Below are positions 48,112-56,566 of a stretch of DNA of 63,043 bases, piece by piece. Origin of the DNA: Nonomuraea pusilla (GTDB lineage Bacteria > Actinomycetota > Actinomycetes > Streptosporangiales > Streptosporangiaceae); NCBI RefSeq assembly GCF_900109355.1, contig NZ_FOBF01000034.1, positions 1 to 63,043 on the forward strand, in the 5' to 3' direction. The position numbers and the translations under genes were made by a program. The notes beneath the pieces were generated by a model that was not told the origin of the DNA, made no database searches, and saw only the letters and a program-made list of their open reading frames with translations. Each line of letters begins with the position of its first letter. Position 1 is the stretch's first letter.

Positions 48112-49301
48112 AGCGCCACGCTCCTCACGGGCAGCCTCGCCCACACCTCGAAGCCGCCGTCCGGCCCGGGGCCCACGCCGAACGCGCCGCCGAGCGAGAC
48201 CGCCCGTTCCCGCATGCCCACCAGCCCGTTCCCTTCGCGCGGCGGCCCGCCCTGGGGCGGGCCCGCGCCGTCGTCGCGGACCTCGATCAGCAGGTCGCCG
48301 CCGTCGCGGCGCACCGTCACCTGGGCGCGGGCGGCGCCGGCGTGCTTGATGATATTGGTCAGCGCCTCCTGGACGATGCGATAGACGGCGAGGTCCACGC
48401 TCCTCGGCAGCTCTCGGTGGTCGTCGGGCAGGGTGAGCACGACGTCGAGGCCGCCGTTCGCGGCTCTGCGCACCAGTTCGGGAAGGCGGTCCATGCCGCC
48501 GCCCACGTCACCGTCACCGTCGGCGTCGCCGTCTCCGTCTCCGTCTCCGTCTCCGTCTCCGTCGACGGCGCGCAGCACGCCCAGCAGGCCGCGCAGCTCG
48601 ACCAGGGCCTCCTTCGTCACCTTCCTGATGTCGCCGAGAGCGGCCCGCGCCTGCTCCGGATCACGGTCGATGAGATGCTCCGCGACGCCCGCCCGCAGGT
48701 TCACGACGGAGACGCTGTGGGCGAGCACGTCGTGCAGCTCTCTGGCGATGCGCAGCCGCTCCTCCGTCACCCGCCGCCTGGCCTCCTCCTGCTGCGCCCG
48801 CTGGACCTGCGCCACCCGTTCGCGCTCGGCCGCCAGTTGCTCGCGGCGGTTGCGCGACATCTCGCCGAGGACGAGGGTCGCCGCCACCCATAACAGGAAC
48901 CACACGGCGCCCTGCAGGCCGGGGGGACGCAGCCCGAACCAGCCGAGGAGCAGCGTGCCGGCCGGCCAGGCCACGCCGCCGGCCAGCGCGGCGCGCCTGC
49001 GGCCCGCCGCCATCGCGCTGAACAGGGCGATCGCGGGTGGGACGGTGGCCGCGCCGCCGGGGAAGTCGAGCGCCTGGTAGAGCAGCGCTCCGAGCACCAC
49101 GGCCGCCACCGTCGCCGCCGGGGCCGTGCGCCGGGCCAGCAGCGGCAGGGACGTCGCGGTCAGGAGCAGCAGCCCGGTCCACAGCGGCAGGGGGCCTGGG
49201 GACGACTCGCGCGCGATCAGCACGGTGCCGGCGACGGTGACGGCCACGACCGCGGCCACGAGCGGCGCCTCCGCCCGCAACGCCCTGAGTGTGCTCGGCA
49301 T
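48108..49301 (-). CDS. NarL-type sensor histidine kinase
   Basis: The 397 residues have five to six N-terminal spans (about 10-160), a HisKA_3 domain with ARELHDVLAHSVSVVNLRAG (His phospho-site) and a HATPase (about 300-395: VQEALTNIIKHA, EVRDDGAG, GLVGMRERA). An Asp-Gly repeat tract (AVDGDGDGDGDGDGDADGDG) encoded by a GTCTCC hexamer run sits between the two domains, where no insert is usual. It shares an overlap with its response regulator. Confidence 0.88.
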   Translation of the reverse strand: MPSTLRALRAEAPLVAAVVAVTVAGTVLIARESSPGPLPLWTGLLLLTATSLPLLARRTAPAATVAAVVLGALLYQALDFPGGAATVPPAIALFSAMAAGRRRAALAGGVAWPAGTLLLGWFGLRPPGLQGAVWFLLWVAATLVLGEMSRNRREQLAAERERVAQVQRAQQEEARRRVTEERLRIARELHDVLAHSVSVVNLRAGVAEHLIDRDPEQARAALGDIRKVTKEALVELRGLLGVLRAVDGDGDGDGDGDGDADGDGDVGGGMDRLPELVRRAANGGLDVVLTLPDDHRELPRSVDLAVYRIVQEALTNIIKHAGAARAQVTVRRDGGDLLIEVRDDGAGPPQGGPPREGNGLVGMRERAVSLGGAFGVGPGPDGGFEVWARLPVRSVAL

Positions 49302-49419
49302 AGCACCACTCTGCGGCACGGAACACGCCCCGGCACCGGTGGCGCCGCCCCTTTCGTACGTGCGCGCGAACCCTCTACTGTGGTGCCGGACGTTGACGAT
49401 CATGGCACTGGAGCCACGC

Positions 49420-49932
49420 ATGGGGGCCCTGTACGACTACTACCGGGCAGGCGGCCGTGCGGCGGCGCTGGTCGAGCCCGATGTGGGACGCGCGGGAGGC
49501 GGCCACGGGCCGGGCCTGCCTCCGTTCGACGCCGTGGAGGCCAAGGGCATCGACCCGATTGTCGTTCTCGGCCAGTTCGTCGCGCTCGTCCAGGGCGTCC
49601 CCTGGACGGTGGATCTCGTCCCGATGGCGATGCTCCACCCGCCGCCGGAGGGCGCGCCCAGGACCGCGGAGGAGTGGGACGCCCTGCCGGAGGACTCCCC
49701 CTACCTGGACGGCGGCGCGATCGTGGAGCTGGGGGCGTCCGTGCGTGACGTCCTGGCCGGGGTGGACGACGGGCGACTGCCCGACCTGGCCGCGCGTTGG
49801 GCGCTGATCGAGGAGTTCGCGGCCTGGCACCTCGACCCCGGTGACCTGCTGCCCGTCGCCCGCGCCCTCGTCGCCCTGGCCAGGCGCGCCAGGCAGGCGG
49901 ACCAGCTGCTCTACTGCTGGATGTGCCTCTGA
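49420..49932 (+). CDS. Conserved protein, DUF1877-like
   Basis: The 170 residues read MGALYDYYRAGGRAAALVEP, VEAKGIDPIVVLGQFVALVQ, SPYLDGGAIVELGASVRDVL and WALIEEFAAWHL. The VDAKGIDPxVVLG block is a recurring theme in actinobacterial hypothetical proteins and loosely resembles DUF1877. GGAG lies six bases before ATG 49420, which favours it over ATG 49402. The gene is divergent from the kinase. Function unknown. Confidence 0.65.
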   Translation: MGALYDYYRAGGRAAALVEPDVGRAGGGHGPGLPPFDAVEAKGIDPIVVLGQFVALVQGVPWTVDLVPMAMLHPPPEGAPRTAEEWDALPEDSPYLDGGAIVELGASVRDVLAGVDDGRLPDLAARWALIEEFAAWHLDPGDLLPVARALVALARRARQADQLLYCWMCL

Positions 49933-49981
49933 CGACACGCGCCGCGCGTCGGGGGCGCCCGGCGTCCCCTGGCGGGAGCCG

Positions 49982-50473
49982 CTACTCCTCCTCGTCGTCG
50001 CCGTAGATGTACGTCCACTTGCCGCAGAACCTCTTGCTGCCGGCCTTCACGTCCCAGTAGCAGACGCGGGCCGAGACCGACGTGGGGATGTCGGGGCTGC
50101 TGTCGACGCGGCGGAAGCCCTGGTAGCCGTCGGGGTCGCACTTCCTGCGCGAGAAGATCTTCTCGTCCTCGTCGTCGTACTCGTAGGCGAGTTCGAGGTA
50201 TGCGCACAGGTGGGTCGGGGAGTTGCGGTCGTACAGCTTCGCCGTGACGGTGAGCTCGTCGCCGAACTCCTCGTCGAGGACGTACCGGCCACGGGCCATG
50301 GCGCGGTTGCCTGAGAGGTCGAAGGGGCGGGAGTAGAGGGGCCCCCAGGACTCCGGGGGGTCGAAGGCGGTGACGGCGGCGCCGGAGGCGGGCACGGCGA
50401 CGCCCGTCATGCCTGCTATGACCGCCGCGCAGGCAGTGGACAGGCTGAGCAGACGACGTGTGGAACGGTGCAT
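49982..50473 (-). CDS. Small secreted protein
   Basis: The 163 residues begin with a Sec signal peptide (RRLLSLSTACAAVIAGMTGV, cleavage near ASGA at about 32). The mature part has four cysteines (THLCAYLEL, RRKCDPDG, ARVCYWDV, KRFCGKW) that could form two disulfides. It reads WTYIYGDDEEE at the end. It is likely an extracellular beta-rich protein of unknown role. It is divergent from the LuxR gene. Confidence 0.72.
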   Translation of the reverse strand: MHRSTRRLLSLSTACAAVIAGMTGVAVPASGAAVTAFDPPESWGPLYSRPFDLSGNRAMARGRYVLDEEFGDELTVTAKLYDRNSPTHLCAYLELAYEYDDEDEKIFSRRKCDPDGYQGFRRVDSSPDIPTSVSARVCYWDVKAGSKRFCGKWTYIYGDDEEE

Positions 50474-50577
50474 GTACTCCTCCTGCGAGGTGGCGCGTCC
50501 GGGTGCGTGATCCTCAGCATGCGCGGTGCGGCTGGGCGGCGGGACCCCGCGACTGCAGGGGACAGCGGTCGAAAAAT

Positions 50578-50593
50578 CCCCTCATATGAGGGG
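50578..50593. promoter_or_regulatory. 16-bp perfect palindrome before the LuxR gene
   Basis: CCCCTCATATGAGGGG lies 36 bp before the GTG of the LuxR-type regulator, within a short AT-rich patch (GAAAAATC before, TTGTCTAAACG after). Its size and symmetry suit a LuxR dimer, so autoregulation or control of the divergent secreted-protein gene is plausible. Confidence 0.6.
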
Positions 50594-50628
50594 TTGTCTA
50601 AACGTTCCGGGACGTTCATGCTCAGGCA

Positions 50629-51849
50629 GTGGAGCTGCCCCTCGGTACCGCACCGGCGCCGCGCGTCCTCGAACGGATCCACCGGACGACCCGGACGCGC
50701 ATCGCCGACAACGCCCTCCTGGACGAGCTCACCCGCCTGCTGAGGGAGATCGTCCCCTTCGACGCCTCGTTCTGGGCGGCGGCCGACCCGCTCACCATGC
50801 TCGCCACCTCGCCGTCCCGCCTGGAGAACCTCGGCTCGGGCGAGGCCTGCGACAGGTACTGGGAGGCGGAGTTCTTCGTCGAGGACGTCAACCACTTCCG
50901 CGCGCTGGCGCGCAGGACGTCGCCGGCCGCGTCGCTGTACCGCGCCACCGGCGGCCATCCGGCGCGCAGCTCCAGGTACCACACGCTCAACCGGCCGCTC
51001 GGGCTCGGCGACGAGCTGCGCTGCGTGTTCAGAACCGGCGGCGAGGTGTGGGGGTACGCCTGCCTGTGGCGTGCTGAAGGCGGTCGGCCGTTCAGCGTGG
51101 CCGAGGAGCGGGTGCTGGCCGACCTGTCCGCGCCCGTCGCCGAAGCCTTCAGACGCGCGGCGCTGCTGCGGCCCGACCCGGTGGGCAGGGTGCCCGACGT
51201 GCCGGGGCTGCTCACGTTCGACGGGGCGGGGGTGCTGGAGTCGTACAACGAGGCCGCGGAGGAGTGGCTGCGGGACCTGCCGCTCACCCGCCTGAACGGC
51301 GACGCCCCAGCCACCCCGGGCCTGACCCTCCTGAACGGCGACGCCCCAGCCACCCCGCACCTGACCCTCCTGAACGGCGGCGGCCGCGATGCCCCGCCGC
51401 CGCTCCTGGACCTGCCCGCCGAGCTGCGCACGGTCCTGAACAAGGCGCGCGCCGTCGCGGCGGGCCGCGACACCGGCCCTGCACGGGCCCGGCTGCTCGT
51501 ACGCGGCCGCTGGCTGACGATCCATGGCTTCCCGCTACGCGGACCAGAGGCCGCCGCCCCCAGGACCGCCCTGGTGATCGAGCCCGCCAAGGCCGCCGAC
51601 ATCGCCCCGCTCATCGCGAGGGCCTACCGGCTCGGACGCAGGGAGCAGCAGGTCACCCGGCTGGTCGCGAACGGCCTGACCACATCGGAGATCGCGGCCA
51701 CGCTCTGCCTGTCCACCCACACGGTGAGGGGCTATCTGAAGCAGGTCTTCGAGAAGGTCGAAGTGTCCACCCGGGGCGGGCTGGTCGCGAAGATCTTCGC
51801 CGACCACTACAAAGGCACCCTGGACCCGGACATCCACCTCGACGGGTGA
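50629..51849 (+). CDS. LuxR-family regulator with GAF-like sensor
   Basis: The 406 residues have an N-terminal GAF-like domain (about 20-190: EIVPFDASFWAAADPLTMLA, LRCVFRTGGEVWGYACLWRA) and a middle PAS-like piece. The C-terminal LuxR helix-turn-helix spans about 335-395 (LGRREQQVTRLVANGLTTSE, LCLSTHTVRGYLKQVFEKVE). Two 39-bp tandem repeats (LNGDAPATPxLTL) interrupt the middle. It starts with GTG. It probably binds the palindrome upstream. Confidence 0.82.
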   Translation: MELPLGTAPAPRVLERIHRTTRTRIADNALLDELTRLLREIVPFDASFWAAADPLTMLATSPSRLENLGSGEACDRYWEAEFFVEDVNHFRALARRTSPAASLYRATGGHPARSSRYHTLNRPLGLGDELRCVFRTGGEVWGYACLWRAEGGRPFSVAEERVLADLSAPVAEAFRRAALLRPDPVGRVPDVPGLLTFDGAGVLESYNEAAEEWLRDLPLTRLNGDAPATPGLTLLNGDAPATPHLTLLNGGGRDAPPPLLDLPAELRTVLNKARAVAAGRDTGPARARLLVRGRWLTIHGFPLRGPEAAAPRTALVIEPAKAADIAPLIARAYRLGRREQQVTRLVANGLTTSEIAATLCLSTHTVRGYLKQVFEKVEVSTRGGLVAKIFADHYKGTLDPDIHLDG

Positions 51850-51982
51850 CCCCGGCCGGCGACTGCCGACGGCTGTCGCGCCCCGGTCCCGGATCGTCCG
51901 TGCTACTCGTGGTCCTCCGGGGGGGGAGGACCGGGTTCCTGGTGTCGGGCGGCACCTCCGCGACGGTCCTGCCCTCCACCCG

Positions 51983-52738
51983 CTAACCCGACAGCGAGCC
52001 GCCCTCCCGGGTGGCCGCCGGGAGCCGGTCGCCGAGCGTCCTGAGCGGCTCAGGGGCGAGCACGCACGGCGCCACCGGGTCCCGCATGAGGATGGTGCTC
52101 GTGCTGCTGCCGCCGTCGGCCAGGTCGGTGATCTGCCAGACGAAGGTCTGACCCGGCTTGAACAGCCGGGTGTCGATCCGCATCCGCCAGCCGTCCGGCT
52201 CTCCGGGGATGTTCGACGGCGCGTGGTACAGGCCCCGGGGGACGTCGGCGACGTGCTCACCCCTCTCCCCCTGGCACACCATGCCTTCGGGCACGTGGTC
52301 CACGATCGCGGGGACATTCAGCTCGCGCAGCCGCTGCTGCAGTTTCGGCGCGTCACGGAAGTCGCGTACCTCGATGGTCACGATGCCGTCCGAGCTCTTC
52401 GTGACGGCGTAGGAGGCGCTGCCCGCGCCGCCGCCGCCCACCAGGCTGGGCCCCACCACCAGTGCGGCGGTCAGCACGGTCACGGCGGCCAGGCCGAGCG
52501 CGAGCCTGCGCCGGCGCCGGTCCCGCCGCCTTCCCGCCGCACCCGGCGCCCCGGCCGTGGCCCCGTCTGCTGTCGGCTGGTGGGCCGTGATGGCGGCGAG
52601 CAGCGTCCGGGCCCCCGCGCCGGACGGGTCCGCCCCCGAGCCGCCGGGCTCGACCCTGGCCAGCGCCCTCATCACGGCGTCGATCCCCCGCTCGCCGGTC
52701 GCGCCGGCGCGCCTGCCTCTGTTCCCGTCAGTCCTCAT
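51983..52738 (-). CDS. Membrane-anchored partner of the ECF sigma factor
   Basis: The 251 residues have a cytoplasmic N-terminus (about 1-75), one span (about 80-103, LALGLAAVTVLTAALVVGPS) and an outside domain (about 105-251: IVTIEVRDFRDAPKLQQRLR). It overlaps the sigma gene by four bases. By position and topology it could be the anti-sigma factor, but the usual zinc motif is absent, so it may instead be a sigma-controlled envelope protein. Confidence 0.65.
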   Translation of the reverse strand: MRTDGNRGRRAGATGERGIDAVMRALARVEPGGSGADPSGAGARTLLAAITAHQPTADGATAGAPGAAGRRRDRRRRRLALGLAAVTVLTAALVVGPSLVGGGGAGSASYAVTKSSDGIVTIEVRDFRDAPKLQQRLRELNVPAIVDHVPEGMVCQGERGEHVADVPRGLYHAPSNIPGEPDGWRMRIDTRLFKPGQTFVWQITDLADGGSSTSTILMRDPVAPCVLAPEPLRTLGDRLPAATREGGSLSG

Positions 52739-53286
52739 GACAGCCGCTCCTTCACCGGAACCAGCCGGTTCCCCTGCGTGTGGCGGACCCCCGCCTCCTC
52801 CAGCGCCCGCGCGAAACGGCTGCGGGCGCGGTGCAACCTGATGCGTACGGCGTTGCGTGACAGCCCCATCGCGGCGGCGATCTGCGGGCGGTCCAGTTCC
52901 TCCCAGGCCACCAGCGCGAGCAGTTCCCTGTCGTCGTCGGACAGGGTCGCGAAGACCTGCGCGACGGCGGCGGCCTCGGCTTCCGCCTCCGGCGAGCGCG
53001 CGTACAGGTCGGCCAGCTCGGCGTCCAGCTCGGCCGTGCGCGCCCGTCGCCGAGACTCGCCGCGGTGGTGGTTGGCCAGCACCCTGCGGGCCACCGCGTA
53101 GAGCCAGGGCAGTGCTTCCTCCCCGTACGGCAGCTCGTCCACGCGGCGCCAGGCCACCGTGAACGTCTCCGCCACGACGTCCGCCGCGTCCTGCGGCGAC
53201 GCGCAGCGGCGGGCGGCGTACGCGGTGACCCGGCCGTACGTCTCCTGGTAGACGGCCTCGAACCTGGCCAGGCGCTCGTCACTCAC
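52735..53286 (-). CDS. ECF sigma factor (SigE-like)
   Basis: The 183 residues contain region 2 (about 5-75: YQETYGRVTAYAARRCASPQ, DVVAETFTVAWRR, LPWLYAVARRVLANHHRG) and region 4 (about 115-165: LSDDDRELLALVAWEELDRP, AAMGLSRNAVRIRLHRARSR). It directs RNA polymerase to stress promoters. The start is GTG. Its coupled membrane partner lies downstream by a four-base overlap. Confidence 0.88.
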   Translation of the reverse strand: MSDERLARFEAVYQETYGRVTAYAARRCASPQDAADVVAETFTVAWRRVDELPYGEEALPWLYAVARRVLANHHRGESRRRARTAELDAELADLYARSPEAEAEAAAVAQVFATLSDDDRELLALVAWEELDRPQIAAAMGLSRNAVRIRLHRARSRFARALEEAGVRHTQGNRLVPVKERLS

Positions 53287-53473
53287 GGGCGCTTCCCATG
53301 CCCGGCCTCCTTCTCAGCACAAATACGAACACCTATGCCTATGTGCCGACCGAGCCCATCATTTCCTCGCCGCCGTCCGTTTCTCAGCGTCCCTTCATGT
53401 GGGGCAGAGGGGGTTCTCAGGGTTCGCGCGGAGGATGAGGGCGTCTGGCAGGGATACGGAGAGTCGGGTCATC

Positions 53474-53839
53474 GTGAGAGCAGTGAAGGTGAAGGTGGCG
53501 GCGGTGGCGCTCCTGGCGGGCGTCTCGGTGACGGCGTGCGGGGCGTCCGGGGGCGACGCGGCGACCGGAGGCGGCACCGCGGCGACCAGCGCGGCGGGCG
53601 CGTCCGGTGGCGCGGCGCAGTCGGGGAAGGTATCGGCGAACACCGCGAGCGAGAGCGAGATCGCCGCCGCGCTGAAGGCGGCCGGCGTGGACAACGCCGA
53701 CCGGTGGGCGCACGAGGTGATCGAGTACCGTCCCTACGCCGCGGGCGACGCGAACCTCACCTCGCTGCGCGACAACCTCGCCAAGTACAACCCGGGTGAG
53801 GAGACCGTCAACGAGATCGTATCGGCGCTGACGCCATGA
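53474..53839 (+). CDS. Lipoprotein with helix-hairpin-helix-like domain
   Basis: The 121 residues start with a lipobox (VAAVALLAGVSVTACG), then a Gly/Ala linker. The compact domain reads SANTASESEIAAALKAAGVD, NADRWAHEVIEYRPY and NLAKYNPGEETVNEIVSALT. The NTAS start recalls ComEA-type helix-hairpin-helix domains. GGAGAG lies ten bases before GTG 53474. It overlaps the next gene by ATGA. Role unknown. Confidence 0.68.
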   Translation: MRAVKVKVAAVALLAGVSVTACGASGGDAATGGGTAATSAAGASGGAAQSGKVSANTASESEIAAALKAAGVDNADRWAHEVIEYRPYAAGDANLTSLRDNLAKYNPGEETVNEIVSALTP

Positions 53840-54312
53840 CCCCGGTGCTCGTACGGCGCGGGCTGGTGGCGCTGACCGGTGTGGGCGTCCTCGCAACCGC
53901 CTTCGAACTGACCACCGAGCAGCACTGGCGGAGCCTGGAGCAGCTCGTCCCGTGGGGCGCGCTCGGGCTCCTCGCCGTCGCGGTCGTCCTCGCGGCGGCC
54001 GGGGACGCGCCCCCGCTGGCCGCCGGGGTCCGGGTGATCGCCCTGGTCGTGCTGCTCGCCTCCGCGTTCGGCGTGTACGCCCACGTCGCCGCGAACTTCG
54101 ACGCCGGGCCGCTCGACCAGGCGTACGCCGCGACCTGGGACGGCCTGTCCGCGCTCACCCGGCGGTGGTACGCCTTCACCAAGGCGGTCGGCCCCGCGCC
54201 GCCGCTCGCGCCCGGCATGCTCGGGCAGTCGGCGCTCCTGCTCCTGCTCGCCACCCTGATCAGGCGCAGCCCCGTCCCCGCCGCCGCGCCGACGACCGCG
54301 GCCCGCGTCTGA
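53836..54312 (+). CDS. Membrane protein of unknown function
   Basis: The 158 residues have four spans (about 5-22, 35-55, 60-85 and 120-140). AAGDAPPLAAGVRVIALVVL and AFGVYAHVAANFDAGPLDQA are typical of a recurring actinobacterial membrane family with no known role. ATGA overlap with the lipoprotein gene indicates a two-gene operon. Confidence 0.68.
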   Translation: MTPVLVRRGLVALTGVGVLATAFELTTEQHWRSLEQLVPWGALGLLAVAVVLAAAGDAPPLAAGVRVIALVVLLASAFGVYAHVAANFDAGPLDQAYAATWDGLSALTRRWYAFTKAVGPAPPLAPGMLGQSALLLLLATLIRRSPVPAAAPTTAARV

Positions 54313-54336
54313 GCCCGCCTGCCCCGGGGGGCGACG

Positions 54337-56451
54337 TCAGGCGGGCTGGCGGCGAATGATCTTGCCTTTGACGTTCGCCACCAGGTAGCCGCTGCGGTAC
54401 GCGTCGCTCACGTACACGAAGAGCGTCTCGTGGGTGCCGCCGAACTCGAAGGCGGGGTTGATGACCAGGTAGCGGCTGGTGGGCTTGCGGACGCCGAGAT
54501 TCTTCTCCGCCGTGCGCAGCAGCGCGGGCAGGGCGTCCCAGTTGTACTTGTCGAGGTCCACCACCGGGCCGTGGATCGTGCCGCCGGGGCCCTCCTTGGT
54601 GGCCTTGCCGTCGCGGTACGAGAACCTGTCGTACCCCTTCTTGTCCTCCTTGGCCGGGGCCTCGGCAGAGGCGTAGTCGGGGTAGACGGTCAGGCTGGTG
54701 ATCCTGCTGCCGCCCATCACGGGCTTGAGCTTGGCCAGCATGGCGCGCATGCCGGCGGGCGTGAGGAGGCTCACTGGGACGGGGTCGTCCTCGGCGGCCT
54801 TCCCAGGGGTGTTGAGCGGGGTGCCGCCGATGTGGGCGGACGGGATGACGGGGAGATCCGTCTCACCGCCGGAGCCGCCGCGCAGCTTGGGGACGAGCGT
54901 CCAGACGAGCACGCCGGCGACGGCCGCGACCGCCACGGTGGCCGCCGCCACGGCCGTCCCGGTCCTGCGCCCGCTGCGGCGCCGGCCGTGGACGGTGGTG
55001 GCGGAGCGCAGGGCGGGATTCGGCATCGGCTGGGAGTACGGCTCCCCTGGACGGCCCGGCTGCCCCGGCGCCCCGGGCCACCCGGACGGCCCCGTCGATC
55101 CTGGCGAGCCAGGGGAGGCCGGAGATGCTGGATAACCGGCATAACCGGAATATCCGGCCTGCCCGGGATGCCCTGCCTGCGCCGGATGCCCGGCCTGCCC
55201 CGCGTGTTCAACGCCGCCCGCGAGGTGCGCCGCCTGCCCGGGATGCCCCGGCTGCCGGCCACCGGGTCCCGCAGCCGCTCCGGGCGGCATCGCCCCGTAG
55301 CCGCCACCGCCCGCCGGCCCGTGACCGCCGCTCCCGGCCCCAGCGTGCCCACCGCTCCCTGCCCCGGCGTGCCCGCCGCTCCCGAAGGGAGGATGGCCGC
55401 CACTCCCGGACGCGGGGTGGCCGCCGCCCCCTGACACAGCGTGCCCACCGCTCCCGAAGGCAGGGTGACCGCCGCTCCCGGATGTCGCGGGGCTGCCGTT
55501 TCCGGGGCCCGTGTGGGGGGCGTTCCCGGGTGTCGGGTGGTTGTCGCCTTCGAGCGGGTGCGGCCCGGCCGGGGTGGAGGACGGGGCGAGACCGGGCTGG
55601 GACGGCGGGAGGTAGGGGGCGGACGGGGCGGTGTCGGCCTGGGCGAGGAGGCGGTCCAGGGTCTCGGCGTCCGGGCGGGCGGCCGGGTCGCGGTGCAGCA
55701 GCGCGGCCAGCACAGGGACGAGCGGGCCCGCCCGGTCCGGCGGCGGCACCTCCTGGTTGAGCACGGCGGCGAGCGTCGCCAGCGTGGTGCTCCTGCGCAG
55801 CGGGTGGCTGCCTTCGACGGCGACGTACAGGAGCATGCCGAGGGACCAGAGGTCGGAGGCGGGGTCGCCTTCGTGGCCGTTGATGCGCTCGGGCGCGATG
55901 TACTCGGGCGAGCCGATGAACGAGCCGGTCGCCGTCAGGCTCGTCGACTCCCTGACGGCGGCGATGCCGAAGTCGGTGAGCACGGAGCGGCCGTCGGCGC
56001 GCAGCAGCACGTTGGCGGGTTTGACGTCGCGGTGCTGGATCCCGACGGCGTGCGCGGCGTTCAGCGCGGACAGCAGCTCGCGGCCCAGCCGGGCGGTCTC
56101 GGCGGGCGTCATGGGGCCGCGGGCGAGGCGGTCCTGGAGCGAGCCGCCGCTGACGAGCTCCATGACGAGCCACGGGTACGCGTCCTCGCCGGAGTCCACG
56201 ATGTGGTGGATGGTCACGACGTGCGGGTGGTTGAGGCGGGCGAGCGCGCGGGCTTCGCGCAGCACCCGGGCGCGCAGTTCGCGGGCGGCGGCCGGGTCGT
56301 GCTCGTCGAGACCGGGGTCGGGCGGACGCACCTCCTTGAGCGCGACCTCGCGGTGGAGTGCGGTGTCCCAGGCCCGCCACACCAGGCCCATGCCTCCGCC
56401 GCCGAGTCGTTCCACCAACTCGAAGCGGTCGTCGATCACCCGTCTGTGCAT
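54337..56451 (-). CDS. Transmembrane Ser/Thr protein kinase
   Basis: The 704-residue protein is a eukaryote-like kinase (about 8-265): P-loop LGGGGMGLVW, catalytic Lys in VALKEV, GIQHRDVKPANVLL, DFG and a SPEYIAPERI activation segment. A very long Gly/His/Ser/Pro linker (about 275-480) has repeats such as GSGGHPAFGSGGHAVSGGGG. One span (about 500-520) and an outside domain (about 525-704) with RYLVINPAFEFGGTHETLFV follow. It signals from the envelope to cytoplasmic targets. No PASTA domains are present, so it is not the PknB cell-wall kinase. Confidence 0.9.
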   Translation of the reverse strand: MHRRVIDDRFELVERLGGGGMGLVWRAWDTALHREVALKEVRPPDPGLDEHDPAAARELRARVLREARALARLNHPHVVTIHHIVDSGEDAYPWLVMELVSGGSLQDRLARGPMTPAETARLGRELLSALNAAHAVGIQHRDVKPANVLLRADGRSVLTDFGIAAVRESTSLTATGSFIGSPEYIAPERINGHEGDPASDLWSLGMLLYVAVEGSHPLRRSTTLATLAAVLNQEVPPPDRAGPLVPVLAALLHRDPAARPDAETLDRLLAQADTAPSAPYLPPSQPGLAPSSTPAGPHPLEGDNHPTPGNAPHTGPGNGSPATSGSGGHPAFGSGGHAVSGGGGHPASGSGGHPPFGSGGHAGAGSGGHAGAGSGGHGPAGGGGYGAMPPGAAAGPGGRQPGHPGQAAHLAGGVEHAGQAGHPAQAGHPGQAGYSGYAGYPASPASPGSPGSTGPSGWPGAPGQPGRPGEPYSQPMPNPALRSATTVHGRRRSGRRTGTAVAAATVAVAAVAGVLVWTLVPKLRGGSGGETDLPVIPSAHIGGTPLNTPGKAAEDDPVPVSLLTPAGMRAMLAKLKPVMGGSRITSLTVYPDYASAEAPAKEDKKGYDRFSYRDGKATKEGPGGTIHGPVVDLDKYNWDALPALLRTAEKNLGVRKPTSRYLVINPAFEFGGTHETLFVYVSDAYRSGYLVANVKGKIIRRQPA

Positions 56452-56566
56452 GCGCAGCAGAGTACGCGGAAGCCGGTCGATTCCGCCCGGGACGGACTTA
56501 CCACAACATGTCCGGCGTGACAGTTAATGGAAGGCGCGGGCGGGGCGGGCGTCCTAGGCTGGCCGC

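Noticed and set aside
51280..51400. Short direct repeats as a CRISPR array
   Set aside because: The repeats are contiguous 39-bp units inside a coding frame with no spacers. No CRISPR array or cas gene was seen in the window.
51983..52738. A zinc-type anti-sigma factor next to the ECF sigma gene
   Set aside because: Position and topology fit, but no HxxxCxxC motif was found, so the call was left open.
55000..55560. Repeats in the kinase gene as a CRISPR or intergenic repeat
   Set aside because: They are in frame and encode the Gly/His linker.
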